Assembly (NCBI GenBank): GCA_032433765.1
Contig: JAVIAB010000092.1
Span: 35,825,316 to 35,889,315, forward strand
Length of the DNA: 64,000 nucleotides
From: Megaustenia siamemsis
Lineage: Eukaryota; Mollusca; Gastropoda; Stylommatophora; Ariophantidae
Direction: 5' to 3'
Made by a program: the position numbers and the translations under genes. Numbering within the stretch: position 1 is the stretch's first letter; each line of letters starts with the position of its first letter. The notes under the pieces were generated by a model that worked only from the letters and a program-made list of their open reading frames with translations, did no database searches and had not been told where the DNA came from. Positions 40,330-50,396 of this stretch are shown piece after piece.

Positions 40330-41130
40330 AGGCAGTGTTTATATACAAGTAGATTTGTCTATTTCAAGAAGTAATCCTTCAGCCAACGAAGCTAAATCTG
40401 GCACATCCTTATGTAAATGCTCACAAATCATCATGATTGACCCATAACACTTCTTAATGTTGTGAATAATTGTATAATGACTGAACCAGCGCACATCTGT
40501 AACTTCTGGAATTTTCAGCCTAGGATCTTTTAACAATTTTTTGTTTATGTCACGTAGAACTGTTTCTCGTTTTGTAGATTGGTGGAACAGCTTATATATG
40601 TCTCTGACTACATAAAAAAGAACCTTTTCACATAGGGGGACATATGAACACGTGCCGATGCACGTGACAATACATGAGCCCTACAGTGTATATAGGGAAT
40701 AGTCTTTCATGATTGATATGACATCCCTTGTGTGAACTCCGGAGATACTGTCTGAAATATTAGGACCTCCATCAAATCAATTCTGACTCCACTTTCAGTG
40801 CAGTTTATGATGATTTTAGGTGATGTATTTATTTTGAAGTGGAATTAAGCACAAAAAATGACTCTCTAATTTCTCCAGCCTGTCACACATCACACACACG
40901 AAGACAGTTCAGATTTGTTGGTGGTGTCTGTGGATTCATTAGCCATTAAACCAAATGGTTTCCCCTTAATTTCAGTAGCAAACTGTTCAAGTACCTCTCC
41001 CATGTAACATTTCACAAGCTGTGTCTTTACTGCAGTATGTAGCTCGTTCACTCTGTTTCTGAAGCCAGTCACGTAAACCCACGGTCCCATCAAATTTCTC
41101 GCAATGCTCTACCAATGCCAGTCCTGGGAC
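40330..41130 (-). pseudogene. hAT-type transposase-derived remnant
   Basis: Broken minus-strand frames give VEQFATEIKGKPFGLMANES, TDTTNKSEL, a CRAHVLSRASA-like box, and IPEVTDVRWFSHYTIIHNI. These match the order D-E-S-T-D, C-H-A and T-R-W seen in hAT transposases and in the ZMYM/ZNF862-like genes derived from them. Many stops are present. The family is inferred from these short motifs. Confidence 0.6.
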
Positions 41131-41520
41131 TCAAGAACGATAAGAAAAATAACCATCACCGAAATGAAATGTGTTAGACCCATGACAGGAAACAGCATGA
41201 GAGATAGAATCAGAAATCAAGAACTGAGAAAAAAGCTACGAATAATTCCCGTAAAAAAAGCACCAAGATAAAATGGTGTGACTATGTGATGAGACAGAAA
41301 GATAAAAACACAACGAACTATCGAAAAAAAAACAAACGTAAGAGAACACCAGACTTAAGGGCAGACCACGAAAACGATGAATTGATGAAATAGTATAAAT
41401 TATATATTATTACAAGGAAACATAACAGCAGGAGAAGCCAACAGAAGAGCAAAAGACCGCAAAATATAAATCTCCTCGACGCTGAAAGACAAATGAAGAA
41501 GGAAAGAAAGAGAATATTTT
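41118..41520 (+). pseudogene. LINE reverse transcriptase C-terminal remnant
   Basis: CVRPMTGNSMRDRIRNQELR and a basic tail match, in the opposite orientation, the copy at 32057-32570. Frames are broken. At 41525-41640 a weak tRNA-like stretch (GGTAGTGGTTAGTGCACTAG) follows. Confidence 0.65.
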
Positions 41521-41918
41521 TTTCTTTCATCCTTAGGGTAGTGGTTAGTGCACTAGCCAGTGGACCAGATGATCTGAGTTCACTTCCAACTGTGGCAATT
41601 CTTGTTTCTGACTCCACTCAAAGTGCACTAACAGCATATCCCCTCCCAAATCCCGTATAATGATTGAAGTGACAACATTGTTTTACTTTATTTAATATGT
41701 TTGCTATTATGTTTAGTCATATATGTTTTATTATATAAGTTTCAATACATAGTTATCAGTATGTTTCTAACCACACTGGTATTTAATCAACAGGTGGGTA
41801 TCGATTTTGTGTATGACATCTCATAGATCTATTGTCTGATCATCGCCATCATCTTATATGTGATTACATTGATAGATTCACCCTATTCATGCTCAGCCAA
41901 ACCAATCAGATAGTGTAT

Positions 41919-42158
41919 AAAGTACCCCCCGTCACGCCACGTGGCGTATAGGGAATTTGGTATTATGACCTTCGGCACATTATTTTTTAGATAATGTGGT
42001 CGGTATTACACCCACGCCGCTGTACTTTCCCAGTAAAAAAATCTGGTACTCATTTAACTCATTTAAGGTTGGGTGAACCTGGAAGCCGCCGATCAGGATC
42101 GAACCCGACCACTTGATCTTTGTAGTCCAGTCTAACCACTGAACTATCGCGGCTTCCC
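41919..42158 (-). repeat. SINE copy (minus)
   Basis: The common SINE from tail (CCCCCCGTCACGCCACGTGG) to head (CCACTGAACTATCGCGGCTTCCC), with a small internal duplication (ACTCATTTAACTCATTTAAG). It lies 77 bp before exon 9. Confidence 0.85.
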
Positions 42159-42235
42159 AGACATGCTGATGATAATAAAAGATAATATTTATGATCAATA
42201 TTTATGTAGCAGCTGAAATCTATTTTTGTCACCAG

Positions 42236-42404
42236 ATTTCTGTTCAAGATCCTGGGCCGCCGCAGAAAGCATTGCCTGTCGTGTGGAATAGAAGGCAAAG
42301 CTGATGACAATGACACCTTCATTCACTGTGACAACTGCCAGTCGCCATATTGTAACGAATGTTTTATCAACATGGGCAATGTCTGCACGGCTTGCATGAA
42401 CCCT
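42236..42404 (+). CDS. DCST1/DCST2: DCST-like gene, exon 9 of the visible part: RING-like zinc finger
   Basis: The acceptor is TTGTCACCAG|ATT and the donor AACCCT|GTAAGT. One base completes the exon 8 codon, and 56 codons follow in phase 0. The peptide has four Cys pairs: CLSC, CDNC, CNEC and CTAC, with a His in TFIHCDNC. This is the C-terminal C4C4/RING-like finger of DCST1, DCST2 and SPE-42; DCST1 has been reported to act as an E3 ubiquitin ligase. All eight metal-binding Cys are present, so the domain looks functional. A 20.1-kb intron with Polinton 2 follows. Confidence 0.92.
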
Positions 42405-42832
42405 GTAAGTACAAGAAGAGCTGGTGCTTGCCTCTTTTTGTAACTCTTTTGTATTCGATCTCTATAGATTTGTATTAAACATGGATTGTGCATTTATGTG
42501 AATGCAATAGACAGGATGAAGTTATGGTGGCTAAGTAACTAATCTGCTTGTTACTTTCTAAAAGGACACTGGTTCAATTCCCAGATATATAGTAAGGTTT
42601 CTGAAAAGCAAAACGACCTCAGAGTCACACATCCTATGTATGAAAAGACATGATAGACACTCATTCAGTGTTTGATTCAATATTCTAGAATGTGGTGTCA
42701 TCATCAAATGTGAGTATCAGGCTGATTGATTGTTAAAATAATGTGTTCACACAATTAAGCTTTTAGGTTGAATAAAGACACCAGGTTTTACCTTTACGAT
42801 AACTGATATTATTATCACAACTATCATTTTAC

Positions 42833-43265
42833 ATTCCATCTATCTATTGACCTTTCGAGCCGTAGCCGGCCCATATGGCGCAGACCAAGATACTCACTCT
42901 CTTATCTGAATTTTTGTTCTAGCAGTTTTCAGTTCTTTTAAAGATATTTTATCAAATCTCGCCATTTGTCTCTGTCCTATGCAAGCAGCTCTATCTCATT
43001 GAGGGGGCCGATTCCTGCTGCTCTTGCCTCTCTCATTAATGTTCTTCTCAGTGTCTTCCTCTTTTCCTCTTACCTGTTGTTTCCCACATGAGGGCTTGCT
43101 TTGCTATTCGGTTACTATCTCTTCTCATCACATGTCCAACGTATGACCATCGTCTTTTCTTTATTACTGAAGATATTAGTGGTTGATTGACGATTTCTCT
43201 AATTTCCTCGTTTGTTTTGATTTCGTTCCACGCTATACCAAGTATTTTCCTTAGACATCATTTTA
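42833..43265 (-). repeat. (GATA)-tailed LINE 3' end, copy 3
   Basis: The longest copy of this end in the window. Minus-strand frames give a basic region and NRIAKQALMWETTGKRKRK. Next come LMREARAAGIGPLNEIELLA and RDKWRDLIKYL, and then the TACGGCTCGAAAGGTCAATA terminus with a short GATA tail. It shows that the repeats at 526 and 3452 come from a LINE. Confidence 0.72.
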
Positions 43266-43304
43266 CATTAGCAATCAATATTTCTAAATAGCTTTATTTA
43301 TATA

Positions 43305-43745
43305 TACCATCATCATCAAGTACCGGGCCTAGTGGCGTAGGTGATCATGTCTCTCCACAACTTTCGATCTCGGCAGCTATTTATCATTTCTGTTGTTGAC
43401 CTTCTGCCAAGCCATTCTCTTAAGCTGTCTGTTATTTTTTTCTCTTTGCTTCCCTCTATCTCTTCGTCCCTCGATTTTTCCAGTTGTTACAATATATTCC
43501 AGTTGTTCTCTTCTCATTACATGGCCCAAAAATGATGATTATCTCTTACTAACATTGGAAATTAGCTCTCTTTTTGCTTTGACCTCTCTCAGAATGTGAG
43601 AATCTCAGAACCTCTTCATTACTCTTCTTAGCTGTCCATGGTATTCTCAACATTTTTCTGTAAAACCAAATTTCTACAGACTCCAGTGATTTTCTTGTCT
43701 GTTGTCCTATTGTCCATGACTCGCATCCATATGTTAAGATATATA
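43305..43745 (-). pseudogene. LINE reverse transcriptase C-terminal remnant
   Basis: The minus strand encodes LTYGCESWTIGQQTRKSLES, then VEIWFYRKMLRIPWTAKKSNEEVL. After breaks, the usual basic stretch and the LITYA-type 3' end follow at about 43330. Same family as 32600-33240. Confidence 0.78.
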
Positions 43746-44039
43746 TATATGTTGTGTGAGTGTTCATATATAAGTCCAGGTATGTATATACGTGTGTGTA
43801 TATGTACATAAGAAATATATTTAAATGAGTATAATAAATGTACAGGCTCAAATGTGTATGGCGATAACAAAGATACAAAGGGAGATTCAGAAGCAACCAA
43901 ACGAATTGTTACAGTTGATTTTTTAAGGAAAGTGAGAAAAATAAAAGACAACCTGGCAGAGGAAATTGGAAACAGTGAACATTGCTAGCTAGATTTGGAA
44001 CATCTTGCAAAAAAAATGGCTATGAACTGATTGAAATGT

Positions 44040-44483
44040 AAAAACTTTGTTCTTGCCTCACAAGACACAACTACCAGAGCTTGTAAATCACAACATAGGA
44101 CACAACTACCAGAGCTTGTAAATCACAACATAGGACACAACTACCAGAGCTTGTAAATCACAACATAGGACACAACTACCAGAGCTTGTACAGCTTGTAA
44201 ATCACAACATAGGACACAACTACCAGAGCTTGTAAATCACAACATAGGACACAACTACCAGAGCTTGTAAGTCACAACATAGGACACAACTACCAGAGCT
44301 TGTAAATCACAACATAGGACACAGCTACCAGAGCTAGTAAAGCTTGTAAGTCACAACACAAGACACAACTACCAGAGCTTGTAAATCACAACATAGGACA
44401 CAGCTACCAGAGCTTGTAAATCACAACATAGGACACAACTACCAGAGCTTGTACAGCTTGTAAGTCACAACACAAGACACAAC
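44040..44483. repeat. 35-bp minisatellite (left of Polinton 2)
   Basis: Units carry ACAACTACCAGAGCTTGTAA and ATCACAACATAGGAC, with some longer units (extra CAGCTTGTAA). About 12 units. It ends at CACAAC (44478-44483), where Polinton 2 begins, and resumes at 61609. Confidence 0.95.
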
Positions 44484-44981
44484 AGTAGTATAGCAGGAAG
44501 GATCTGGTTAGTATTTAGGCGCTAAATTAACAAAGATATATAGGGCGGCGCGCGGCGCGCATAAAGCGTGTGGCGCAGGGGGAGTTAACCGTGACATTTC
44601 GTGTCGGGATGTTGACCTCTAGTCCCGGTGACCCCGGAAGTGCGCTGTTTATGTCTGGTGTGTGCTGACTTTGGAGCGCTTGGTGTACTTGAGCGATAGT
44701 GATAGGTTAGTAGATTATACAACATCAATGAAAAACGATCAATATAAGACAGAAGACAAAGATATATTTTATTCTTTTATTATCTCAATAGGTGTATAAC
44801 ATACATTGATATTATATAACATTACAAAAATATTCAGTACAGTGAGTCAATATATAGTACATGGATAACATTTATTTATAGCTATGTAGTTGGGTGTCTG
44901 CTTAGCGTTGTGTCATAAATGAATCATAAGGGGTGAAACTGTTAGAGATTGCTGGTTAGGCTAAGCGGGTAGTGTAAAGAG

Positions 44982-45372
44982 TTAAATATCTAAAGGCATA
45001 GTCGAGACGTTATCATCAGCTACCTTTCTTTTTATATAGAAATAGGAAAGAGCATTTCTTGTTTGACTGTAGGAAAATATGGAATTATTTAAGACTTTGA
45101 AACCTACATTTTTCCCACCCTTGGCCTTTTGCGTGGCTAGAACCTCTAAAAACATATCTTTATCTAATTTGTTGTGTTGCTTGCTTAGCCCTTTACAACT
45201 GATTTTATCGTAATCCCCACTACAATGGTACGTCTTACTACATAAGCTAACAAGAGCTGTCCCTTCGTACTCTAGTTTAAAAAGCCCGGGCGTTCGTTTG
45301 GTGTATGCTTTAACACACTTACAGTTTATACAGTCTGTCTTGCTAGTATGTTCATCGCAGCGATGGTTGTAT
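44982..45372 (-). pseudogene. PolB C-terminal end, left-arm copy
   Basis: The minus-strand frame is open to the TAA at 44982-44984 and encodes the same peptide as 60692-61114, without an ATG. It reads CINCKC where the right copy has CINCKG, so the second Cys of the pair is kept here. It corresponds to the last about 120 residues of a Polinton-type DNA polymerase B. The rest of the gene is replaced by the 31-bp array. Confidence 0.65.
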
Positions 45373-45665
45373 AGGGGTCGTCTAGTGTGTCGTGATGGTT
45401 GTATGGAGGTCGGCTAGTATGTCGTGATGGGTGTATGGACGGCGTCTAGTGTGTCATGATGGGTGTATGGAGGTCGTTTAGTGTATCGTGACGGGTGTAT
45501 GGAGGTCGTCTAGTGTGTCATGATGGATGTATGGTGGTGTCGGCTAGTGTGTCGTGATGGGTGTATGGAGGTCGTCTAGTGTGGTATGAGGGGTGTATGG
45601 AGGTCGTCTAGTGTGATATGAGGGCTGTATCCCGGGCGTCTAGTGTGACATGATAGTTGTAGGTA
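45355..45665. repeat. 31-bp minisatellite, left arm
   Basis: Units carry GGTCGTCTAGTGTGTCGTGA and TGGGTGTATGGA, about ten copies. It starts exactly where the PolB-like reading frame loses family likeness, so it may have grown from polymerase sequence or replaced it. Confidence 0.92.
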
Positions 45666-46018
45666 GAATGTCTGGTATATCATACTTTTATACAACCAAT
45701 AAGAAAACATGAAAAAACGAAGGAATTCAACAATACTTATCTTAACAACTTTACATCAATACAGTTGAATAACCTGTTATCGTTAACCCTTACCATACTT
45801 TAAGAGAAAACATTCAAACTTACAGTATAAAATATAGTCTCAATCATCTACAATGAATATAACCTATTATCGATAAGCGTTAACATACTTTAAGAGAAAA
45901 CAAGCCAACTTACTGTGCAAAACGCCGCTAGAGTGAACAGTAACTTTCCTTGAATCAACCAAACTTATAACACAAAGGCTCGCATGAGACTAGTTTAAAT
46001 ATAGCCTGGTAGCAGATT

Positions 46019-46108
46019 TTAACCAATCAGCGAGTGAGTACGTCAACATCGCTTGATATCGGGATTAACCAATCAGAAAAGAGTATTAACATAGGAGGCG
46101 GGGCGAAG
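46019..46108 (+). promoter_or_regulatory. promoter-like module with CCAAT boxes and a GC box, left arm
   Basis: CCAATCAG occurs at 46023-46030 and 46069-46076, and a third copy lies inside the ORF at 46131-46138. A GC box (GGAGGCGGGGCGAAG) lies at 46094-46108, directly before the ATG at 46111. The segment GGATTAACCAATCAGAAAAG is duplicated. The arrangement resembles an NF-Y/Sp1-type TATA-less promoter. The same module is at 59722-59812 in the right arm. Confidence 0.6.
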
Positions 46109-46110
46109 AA

Positions 46111-46419
46111 ATGGCTGACAGGTGGATTAACCAATCAGAAAAGCGCGTTAGCCGAAGCGTAGGTAGTGGCTGTCGGGTCAGTGGTGGGGGAAAAATGTTG
46201 GGTGGTGGGTTAATTGATCTCGTTTTGACCCCTGAGGCAATTCCAGAAGAGTTCTATGACCTCATTTTGACCGCTGAAGGCTTTAATACCAATGTTTCCC
46301 ACTTCAACGAACGACATACATCATTAAAGGTGATTACTTCAGCTCTTAGACTTTGGAGTTCCATATCTTTATCACTTCAACGAATGACAGACAACAGTAA
46401 AGATGATCATTTCAGGTAA
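46111..46419 (+). CDS. 102-codon ORF of unknown function, left arm (first exon?)
   Basis: ATG at 46111; the stop TAA overlaps a strong splice donor (TTCAG|GTAAGAAAA at 46416), so the ORF may be the first coding exon of a spliced gene. The peptide has MADRWINQSEKRVSRS and a Gly-rich stretch. An internal near-repeat follows (GLIDLVLTPEAIPEEF and YDLILTAEGFN). It is preserved with one residue change in the right arm. No domain is recognised. Conservation may reflect only recent arm duplication. Confidence 0.45.
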   Translation: MADRWINQSEKRVSRSVGSGCRVSGGGKMLGGGLIDLVLTPEAIPEEFYDLILTAEGFNTNVSHFNERHTSLKVITSALRLWSSISLSLQRMTDNSKDDHFR

Positions 46420-46424
46420 GAAAA

Positions 46425-47830
46425 CTTAGTTCCAAACCCTAAAATTTTGGTTCATACTCACAAAGTTGAACACAAACTCTACAAATTTAGGCCCAAAGTT
46501 GTAATTGTTAGACACGAAAGTCGTAAATGTTATATGCAAAGTCCAAAAGTTTGTCAAAAAGACAACCTAAACTCAAAATAATTAGACACAAAGCCCAACA
46601 ATTTATAGGCAAAGTCCAAAAAGTTACTCCAAAAGACAACTAATATAACACTTAATCCCAAAATTGCGTCTCATAACCAAAAAGTTGAACTCAAAACCCT
46701 AAAAACTTACTCCCAAAGTGGTACTAGTTCACCACAAAAGGCGTAATTGTTATATTCAAATCCAAAAGTTTGTCAAAAAGACAACCCAAACTCAAAATAG
46801 TTAGACACAAAGCCCAACAATTTATATGCAAAGGCCAAAAAGTTACTTCAAAATACAACTAATGTAACACTTAACCCCAAAATTTCGTCGCATAACCAAA
46901 CAGTTGAACTCAAAAGCCTAAAAATTTAGTCCCAAAGTCGTAATTGTTCGACACGAAAGTCGTAAATGTTATATGCAAAGTCCAAAAGTTTGTCAAAAAA
47001 GACAACCTAAACTCAAAATAGTTAGACACGAAAGGTAAAAAAAAAAAAGTATATGCAAAGTCCAAAAGGTTACTCCAAAAGACAACTAATGTAACACTTA
47101 ACCCCAAAATTTCGTCGCATAACCAAACAGTTGAACTCAAAAGCCTAAAAATTTAGTCCCAAAGTGATACTAGTTCGACACGAAAGACCAAATAGTTATA
47201 TTCAAAGTCCAAAAGTTTGTCAAAAAGACAACCTTAACTCAAAATAGTTAGACACAAAGCCCAACAATTTATATGCAAAGGCCAAAACGTTACTCCAAAA
47301 GACAACTAATGTAACACTTAACCCCAAAATTTCGTCGCATAACCAAACAGTTGAACTCAAAAGAATAACAATTTAGTCCCAAAGTCGTAATTGTTCGACA
47401 CGAAAGTCGTAAATGTTACATGCAAAGTCCAAAAGTTTGTCAAAAAGACAACCTAAACTCAAAATAGTTAGACACGAAAGGTAAAAAAAAAAGTATATGC
47501 AAAGTCCAAAAGGTTACTCCAAAAGACAACTAATGTAACACCATTGCACAAAAATTTCGTTGCGTAACCAAAAAGTTGAACTCAAAACCCTACAAAATTT
47601 AAACCCAAAATCAAAATAGTTAGACACGAAAGACCAAATAGTTATATTCAAAGTCCAAAAGTTTGTCAAAAAGACAACCTTAACTCAAAATAGTTAGACA
47701 CAAAGCCCAACAATTTATATGCAAAGTCCAAAAAGTTACTCCAAAAGACAACTAATGTAGCACTTAACCCCAAAATTTCGTCTCATAACCAAAAAGTTGA
47801 ACTCAAAACCCTAAAAAGTGTCCACTTATC
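46425..47830. repeat. about 200-bp tandem array, left arm
   Basis: Degenerate units share GTCCAAAAGTTTGTCAAAAA, GACAACCTAAACTCAAAATA and AACCCCAAAATTTCGTCGCA. Each unit mixes several short AA(C/A)TC-type motifs. No ORF has support. The mirror array is at 58010-59410. Confidence 0.9.
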
Positions 47831-48149
47831 AACCAAAGTCTTTAATACAGCTGAGAAAACCCTAATAAATAATTACAATTTACTAAAAATGTTGCACTTG
47901 ATGATAGCTGCGACTGTGTCTAAATCATTATTGAAAATATTCATAGAACTCTAGTAAAAACCAAACACACTAAAACACCACATTGAAAGAATGAACTTAA
48001 AGTTCACGCCCCTGTCACAACTCTGCTAAGAAAAGTACGACAAAGCATGAAAGTTATGGCCCCTGCTATAACTCTACTAAACGAAAGTATTACCAAACAC
48101 GTAGGTTACACTCCTACCATAACCCACTAAGAAAAACAAGATTTTGCTT
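47831..48149. other. left-arm spacer, no gene seen
   Basis: Low-complexity AT-rich DNA with phrases such as GTTACACTCCTACCATAACC. It is mirrored at 57650-58009. Confidence 0.5.
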
Positions 48150-49480
48150 AAAATACCACATTATGATTGTTACGCCCCTTGTCCCTTTATGAGGGGTACG
48201 CCCATGAAACTGTTAGAAATAGTAAATTTACACTCTAGGGCTACTCCAAACTTTACATTAAGCATCCCCGTATCAAGAATTTACTTAAAAGTCACTTTTA
48301 GGGTTGTTACGCCCCTTGACCCTTATGAGGGGACGCCCATGAAACTGTTAAAGATAGTAAATTTAACCTCTAGACATACCCCAAACTTTATATTAAGCAT
48401 CCCTGTATCAAGAATTTACATAAAAACAACTTTTGAAATTACTACCCCTGTACCCATTTTTGGCGGTTACGCCCATGAAACTGTTAAAGATAGTAAATTT
48501 AACCTCTAGACATACCCCAAACTTTATATTAAACATCCCCGTATCAAGAATTTACTTAAAAACCACTTTTATGAGTGTGGCCCCCTTACCCATTTTTGAT
48601 GGTTACGCCCATGAAACTGTTAAAAATAGTAAATTTAACATCTAGACATACCCCAAACATTATATTAAGCATCTCCATATCAAGAATTTACATAAAAACA
48701 ACGTTTGAAATTACTACCCCTGTACCCATTTTTGGCGGTTACGCCCATGAAACTGTTAAAAATAGTAAATTTAACATCTAGACATACCCCAAACTTTATA
48801 TTAAGCATCTCCATATCAAGAATTTACATAAAACCAACTTTTGAAATTACTACCACTGTACCCATTTTTGGCGGTTACGCCCATGAAATCGATAAAAAAT
48901 TGAAATTTAACATCTAGACATACCCCAAACTTCATTTTAGTCATCCTCATATCAAGAATTTACATAAAAATCACTTTTGAAATTACTACCCCTGTACCCA
49001 TTTTTGGCGGTTACGCCCATGAAATCGATAAAAAATTGAAATTTAACAGCTAGACATACCCCAAACTTTATATTAAGCATCCCCATATCAAGAATTTACA
49101 TAAAAATCACTTTTGAAATTACTACCCATGTACCCATTTTTGGCGGTTACGCTCATTAAACTGTTAAAAATAGTAAATTTAACATCTAGACATACCCCAA
49201 ACTTTATATTAAGCATCCCCATATCAAGAATTTACATAAAAATCACTTTTGAAATTACTACCCATGTACCCATTTTTGGCGGTTACGCCCATGAAACTGT
49301 TAAAAATAGTAAATTTAACATCTAGACATACCCCAAACTTTATATTAAGCATCTCCGTATCAAGAATTTACTTAAAAACAACTTTTGAAATTACTACCCC
49401 GGTACCCATTTTTGGCGGTTACGCCCATGAAATCGATAAAAAATTAAAATTTACCCTATTGGTATACCTCAAACATAATA
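48150..49480. repeat. about 136-bp tandem array, left arm
   Basis: Units carry GGCGGTTACGCCCATGAAAC, TAGACATACCCCAAACTTTA and ATCAAGAATTTACATAAAAA. The period is not divisible by three, so overlapping 70-codon ORFs recur and are artefacts. About ten units. The mirror copies are at 49735-50045 and 56673-57650. Confidence 0.93.
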
Positions 49481-49544
49481 TTTGAAACGCCCATGTATCA
49501 AATTTACATGAAAAATCAACCAAAAATTAGTAGTATATATCCAG

Positions 49545-49690
49545 TGATTGGACCCCTGAAAGTATTTCCAGAAGCACCTAAATCCTTATATAAATAGTCT
49601 ACCCTCACATGGAAGCACATTTTTTGGTGCCGTTTTTCCTTATATGAGAGTCTACCCGGTCAATCACTGGATATACACTACTAATTTTTG
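49545..49690. other. centre of the palindrome
   Basis: The flanks AACCAAAAATTAGTAGTATA and its mirror (ACTACTAATTTTTGGTTGAT) meet across about 110 bp of non-symmetric sequence that contains imperfect inverted stretches (CCTTATATAAATAGTCTACC / CCTTATATGAGAGTCTACCC). The centre holds no gene. Confidence 0.85.
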
Positions 49691-50058
49691 GTTGATTTTT
49701 CATGTAAATTTGATACATGGGCGTGTCAAATATTATGTTTGAGGTATACCAATAGGTTAAATTTAAATTTTTTATCGATTTCATGGGCGTAACCGCCAAA
49801 AATGGGTACCGGGGTAGTAATTTCAAAAGTTGTTTTTAAGTAAATTCTTGATACGGAGATGCTTAATATAAAGTTTGGGGTATGTCTAGATGTTAAATTT
49901 ACTATTTTTAACAGTTTCATGGGCGTAACCGCCAAAAATGGGTACATGGGTAGTAATTTCAAAAGTGATTTTTATGTAAATTCTTGATATGGGGATGCTT
50001 AATATAAAGTTTGGGGTATGTCTAGAGGTTAAATTTCAATTTTTTTTTTTTTTATCGA

Positions 50059-50090
50059 GTGACGTCATAGGACGCACCAAGATGGCATCT
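50059..50090 (+). promoter_or_regulatory. LINE 5' end with CRE and YY1-like sites
   Basis: The first bases of the LINE are GTGACGTCATAGGACGCACC followed by AAGATGGCATC. TGACGTCA is the palindromic ATF/CREB site. CCAAGATGGC matches the YY1 core that directs start-site choice in mammalian L1. Both lie within 30 bases of the 5' junction defined by the target duplication. Confidence 0.6.
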
Positions 50091-50396
50091 TATTTACATT
50101 CGAGCCATGGCCTAAACAATGTTGACTATGAACATTACGATTTCTGCTATCACAGCGAGTTGGCAGATTTTTAGAAATGCAATCAAGGTTTGAAAATAAA
50201 TGTTTGTACACAGTTCGTTAACCTTCGCTGTAGATAAAGTCTTTATTCTGATGGCTTTTTCATGACCTTGGAAACTAAGGACCTAACTTGTGCAAACGGT
50301 TGGTTTGAGGAAAATTGTACCTTACAATGTCACTGCCATAATGACTCAGTTTGTGACAAGAAATCAACTTCAGACTGGTTCTAACAGACTCCAATT

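Larger units (their letters stand above)
44484..49545 (+). repeat. left arm of the palindrome
   Basis: Matches in inverted order the right arm (49690-50058 joined to 56673-61608). GC-rich terminal sequence (GGGCGGCGCGCGGCGCGCAT at about 44544) and CCGTGACATTTCGTGTCGGG lie in the first 200 bases. In the right arm the GC-rich stretch is shorter. Confidence 0.9.

Noticed and set aside
44040..44483. CRISPR-like array of regular repeats
   Set aside because: Units are contiguous without unique spacers, and the DNA is animal nuclear sequence.
48144..49485. series of overlapping 68-121 codon ORFs (and mirror copies at 56780-57690)
   Set aside because: They restart in a new frame in each 136-bp unit; typical tandem-repeat artefacts.
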